In this document: positions 59,846-64,000 of the stretch, in pieces
Numbering within the stretch: position 1 is the first letter of the stretch
Layout of the letters: each line of letters starts with the position of its first letter
Assembly: GCF_037038585.1 (NCBI RefSeq)
Contig: NC_092521.1
Location: 106,470,398 to 106,534,397, forward strand
Source of the DNA: Patagioenas fasciata
Taxonomy: Eukaryota; Chordata; Aves; Columbiformes; Columbidae
Reading direction: 5' to 3'
Length of the DNA: 64,000 nt
Program-made: the position numbers and the translations under genes
The notes under the pieces: generated by a model
The model's database searches: none
Seen by the model: only the letters and a program-made list of their open reading frames with translations
Told to the model about the DNA's origin: nothing

Positions 59846-62800
59846 TGCATTTTGCGGTCTTTCAGTAAATAACTTTCACCATGCATAATCTCGGAACAAC
59901 AGACTGCAGGGGCAAGAAGGCTTTCACCATTACCTGGTGATCACTTCATGCTTCAAAGCACAGAAGCTGACATAGCTTACAATTGTTTTCCCTTTGAAGT
60001 CTAATTTAAGCGTAAATATTGTTTTTGTTCCTCCTTGATAAGGCATTTGCTTCAATAGAGCTGTATGCTCTCCTTATCTTCCGGCATTGCCTTTCCTACC
60101 TAGGAGCAAAGAGGTCTGACATCAGCAGAGTGGTTTGGATAGAAAATCAAAGGGGGGGATCTTCTGGGATGCTCACTGAGGTACAAGCATTCCTATTACT
60201 GTGCTGCAAAGCCCCTGTTTGACATAATCTGACACCATCACTGTGCAATGTCAGAGCTATGGGAAGTGGCAGGCCTGGAGGGCAACTAAACTGAAACAGA
60301 GCAAGTGTTTTTACATTAATACCTGTGAAGGTAAAATTAATAGGCACACAGAGTACGCAACACAACAGTTTTCCCTGAAAAGCTTCAGGGGTTAATATAG
60401 GCACTGCTGCATTGACAGTGGATTGTCCCTGGAATAACATACTTCCCTTTTCACTGAGTGTTTGCTCTGAAAACCCAAACCTTGCTGGTTGCTTTGTGCC
60501 TCCAGAAAGGCCTTGCAAATTGCAGCATCAAGTGGAAGTAATAAAGGAGAATATTTTCTTTGTGAGAAGGTACCCTGAGTACCCAGCCTATCATCACTAC
60601 TCAACTTTGGAGACAGGGGTGACATGGTGGGAGAGTGTCAGGAAAAGGTCTGGATGTTATCAATCATCATGTGTCCTGGTTCAGCAGTGGCAGGAGAAGA
60701 GCAGGACAGACATTACCCTTGGGAGATACCCTGAGTGACTGTGCGGCAGTGAGGAAGCAGGGCTCTCCAGAGCAAAAAGGAGGCTCTAAAGGGAAGTACA
60801 AAGAGCAAGTTGATGCCTACTCAGAAACCTTCCCTCCCTTTAAAATATTTTGTAAAATATAGTAACTCTGTTTTATTTTATTGTGGCTTGTACTTTTCTG
60901 CATTTCAACTCCATTCCATTCAGTATTACAGACAGTGCTAAATTATCTCCAGGTCAATAAGTAAAACCAGGTATGATTCTGGACTGACAGGTATAAAAAA
61001 GCAGGCTCTGCTTTGAAATAGTAATCCCTCTTTCTTACACTGACAGCTACATGGCATATTCACAGTTAGCAGCAAAAACATGTTATATGTGTTTTTACCT
61101 CTCAGTAGCACAAAAACACAGTGGTTGTGACAGTTTGCTGTAGTCTCTTCCATAGCTATTGCATCTCATTTAGATGTGAGCAATTCTATTTTGAAACTCA
61201 AATATAAATAAGGGAAAAGCTGGTCCTGCAGAACTTATATTTCAAAAGCATTGCACAGTCTCACTTAAGGGGAATGACATGGCTGACAGTTAAAATAGGT
61301 CCTTTTTTTGTGGTTTGAGTATGTGCACTAAGGAATCATGAGAAAAAAGAGTGTGCAATGACAACCTGGTGTTGAAGCAAAGCTGGGCGCCTAAATTCCC
61401 TTGAAACTATGAAGTATACACAACATGAAGTTTGTTCCACCTACTTTGGAATGTCACAGCATCACAACAAAGCGTAGCATCTGTCTCATTTTTATGAGAT
61501 AGATTCAGAATGTAAATTCACTAGTCCTCTTTTTCATCAATATCACTGTGTGCATTTATAAATGTATTTATAAATGCCACAGTAGACAGTGGAATCCATG
61601 CCTGACTGGTTGTCGTGGGGGAGTTATTTAGGATTCTGCTGGGGGGGGGGGGGGGGGCAGGGCGGGAACTGAGTGCATCTGCCGCACTGGTGCACACAGT
61701 AGACCATTTAACAACCTCCCTTTGCTCTCCACATCCTTGATTATTACACGAGACCTGTGAGACATAGTATTTGGAAGTGCTAGGCCTCAATTTAATAGGT
61801 ATTCTTGTTTTGTTTGATTCTTTCCATTAACAGATGGCAATGAACATTAGTAGAAAACAGCGGCTTGTCTAAAGTACATTGGATTAGAGTTATCCACATA
61901 ATTCACAGTATCTGAAATTTAGGATTGGATGATCTCAGTAGACACATATTGATACATCTAGTACTTCGTCGGATCACCCTGGCAAAAAAAGAAGGAAGCA
62001 GCTATTTATCTCCCTATTGAGAAGACTGAAGACAAAAATCTGCAAAACAAAGGCTCAAATTTGAATTCCAGGTCACCTACTAACTGCTATGGAATAGTAA
62101 AATTAGTCACCTCTCCAGCATTAATCTAAGAGGTATCATGGGACTGGCATGACATAAAACTTATGTTATTGACAAATCTGAATATATTTTAAGTACTCAG
62201 TTTAAAAAACATAAATGTCAGCCCTCTCAAGGAGGAGGATGATTATAAAGATATCCTTAAATGCACATCTTCTTGCATTTGCACTGGAAAAAAAATAACA
62301 AGGACTGTGATTAAACTCTTAGAGCCTCCACATTCTGAATCTTTAAAAATAACCCAGTAGTTCAGCTGTCAATCACTTAATGTATTTTAATGCACAAAGC
62401 CTGCATAAATTTTGTCATTAAATCAAACAGCATCATAGCAGTACAGCTATGCATATTCTTCAGTATTTTCATGATGACAGCCTAATAATCCATTGCATAT
62501 AGGCAATCAAAATATTTTAACAGAAAGGATCTAACACAAAATCTGTCCACTTTCCAGGAAGAGAGTGAGGAATGTATACCAGTTGTTTCTGTATTAGTTT
62601 CTACTGCTCTGGATTTGGTTATAGTGTATAAATACTACTATCCCTCTATTATCCTGATATGCTAATTGTCTTAAATTATCAATTGGTATAATAATTATTA
62701 GTATACTAATAATACTAATAAGTATGCTAATTAACTGATTCTACATTTAGAGGCAGAATGACACAATCATACTTTGTCTGAAAGGTGGAGCAAATGACAC

Positions 62801-63440
62801 TCTGAGGTCTCCGCTTTGTTTCAGGTTGTGTTTTGATAAGCAAGTCCCTTAGGCAGCTGGGTGACTCTCACCCCCTTGGCCTCCCAGCTGCCTTGTAGGA
62901 GAGATGCAGCTTCATTACACTGACTTGTTTCCTGTTCGTTTAGTAAATGGTGCAAGATCTGCTTTAAAGTGTGTGTACACTTACGTAGTCTGTCTGTTTA
63001 GCAGGCTAAATCAGATCCAATCCTTAATATATGCTTTCAAAATGTACAAAAGCATGTAGATAAATATCTGTAGACAGTTTCTGTTCTGCCATCTATAGCC
63101 AAAAGTTTGGTGAAGTAAAATGGAATGCAGTTTGAAGCTAATGATATATGTTGCGTGTTGTATATGTTAACTACATTTCTTCTTGTATTCTCCATCTAGC
63201 TTGAGTCATTTTCACTCACCTGTACAGAAAAACATAAAGTAATCTTGTGAGCAATTAACTAATGATGGCATACTCTTATAATAAACTCAGGGCTAATGTA
63301 GACTTGAACATATGATGAAAGAGGGATTAAGATTTTGTTGGTTTAGTCCTTTAACTAAATTACTTTTGCCTGAATTTGTCCTGCTGACTGGATTTTAAAG
63401 ACACATCATCTGATATGATAAAGCTCCGGCTCTCCTTCCC
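59846..63440. other. Downstream region, nothing recognised
   Basis: AT-rich sequence. An open frame at 60412-60738 has no matching splice partners. A short AT-rich tract of repeated TAATA units lies at 62685-62735. Confidence 0.5.
61641..61657 (+). repeat. G17 homopolymer
   Basis: Seventeen consecutive G residues, followed by CAGGGCGGG, in otherwise AT-rich DNA. Such a run can form a G-quadruplex and is difficult to sequence accurately. Confidence 0.85.
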
Positions 63441-64000
63441 TCACAGAATCACAGAATGGTTAGGGTTGGAAGGGACCTCTGGAGATCATCTAGTCCAATC
63501 CACCTGCTAAAGCAGCTACATCTAAAGCAGATTTGCGCAGGTATGTGTCCAGGTGGGTCTTGAAGGAGACTCCACAACCTCTCTGGGCAGTCTGTTCCAG
63601 TGTTCTGTTACCCTCAAAATAGTTTCTCCTCATATTCAGATGGAACCTCCTATGTTTCAGTCTGTGCCTGTTGCCCCTCATCCTATTGTTGGGCACCACT
63701 GAAAAGAGTCTGGTCCCATCCTCTTGACATCCACCCTTGAGATATTTATAAACATTGATAAGATCCCCTCTCAGCCTTCTCTTCTCCAGGCTGAACAAAC
63801 CCAGCTCTCTCAGTCTCCTCTCATAAGGAAGATGCTCCAGACCCCTAATCACCAGTAGCCTGCCACTGGACTCCCTCCAGTAATTCCTTGTCCTTCTTAA
63901 ACTGGGAAGCCCAGAACTGGATGCAGTACTCCAGATGCAGTCTCACCAGGGCAGAGTAGAGGGAGAGGATAATCTCCCTTGACCTGCTGGTCATGCTTTT
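63441..64000 (-). mobile_element. CR1 LINE, diverged, minus strand, cut by window end
   Basis: The plus strand begins with two CR1 tail octamers (TCACAGAA), then TGGTTAGGGTTGGAAGGGAC. On the minus strand the ORF2 end is readable: [37 protein letters not shown]. It is more diverged than the copies at 36.5 and 47.3 kb, with a small deletion before the usual HWNRLPRE motif. It continues beyond base 64000. Confidence 0.9.

Noticed and set aside
60412-60738. 108-codon open frame after the unidentified gene
   Set aside because: It lies beyond the stop of the three-exon model, and the possible internal exon has no in-phase partners.
1-64000. CRISPR arrays, operons, tRNA or rRNA genes
   Set aside because: Looked for and not seen. 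The sequence is vertebrate nuclear DNA with spliced genes and retroelements.

Overview
The window is nuclear DNA from a bird. The evidence is several CR1 LINE copies with the typical 8-bp 3' tail repeats, several avian-type retroviral LTRs, and spliced vertebrate genes. The LTR set suggests a neoavian bird, but the order cannot be fixed from this sequence. No bacterial genes, CRISPR array, rRNA or tRNA was seen.

Region 1-10.6 kb: the last six coding exons (+ strand) of a large gene, best matched to ICE1 (little elongation complex subunit 1). They join in phase into a 302-residue C-terminus ending at a TAA at 9967-9969. Several AATAAA signals follow. The introns hold an LTR-like tract, a palindromic hAT-like MITE and a CR1 fragment.

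Region 10.6-20.3 kb: about 3 kb of intergenic DNA leads to a CpG-rich promoter and then the complete HUS1 gene (+ strand). Its eight coding exons join without a break into 284 residues. HUS1 is a subunit of the RAD9-RAD1-HUS1 (9-1-1) checkpoint clamp. Intron 5 carries a 642-bp antisense solo LTR. ICE1 and HUS1 lie head to tail; I recall their human counterparts being on different chromosomes (5p15 and 7p12), so this would be an avian linkage.

Region 20.3-58.9 kb: gene-poor and rich in retroelements. It contains a composite ERV-derived block at 22.1-25.4 kb, a solo LTR with an exact 5-bp target duplication at 32970-33710, and a CR1/LTR mosaic at 35.3-36.4 kb. A 2.5-kb CR1 with much of its reverse transcriptase lies at 36.5-38.95 kb, with a truncated LTR at 39.3-39.8 kb. 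An inverted CR1 copy at 47.3-48.3 kb is very similar to the 3' third of the 36.5-kb one. Two weak candidate coding exons lie at 42.8 and 50.2 kb.

Region 58.9-64 kb: three short exons with good splice signals join in phase and end in a stop at 59843-59845. They look like the 3' end of a gene I could not identify. A diverged CR1 on the minus strand runs off the window end.

Both named genes have housekeeping roles in the nucleus (snRNA transcription and DNA-damage signalling). Nothing in the sequence shows that they work together. I found no convincing new biological system; the points most worth checking are the unidentified 3' gene end, the ICE1-HUS1 linkage and the LTR/CR1 rearrangement structures.
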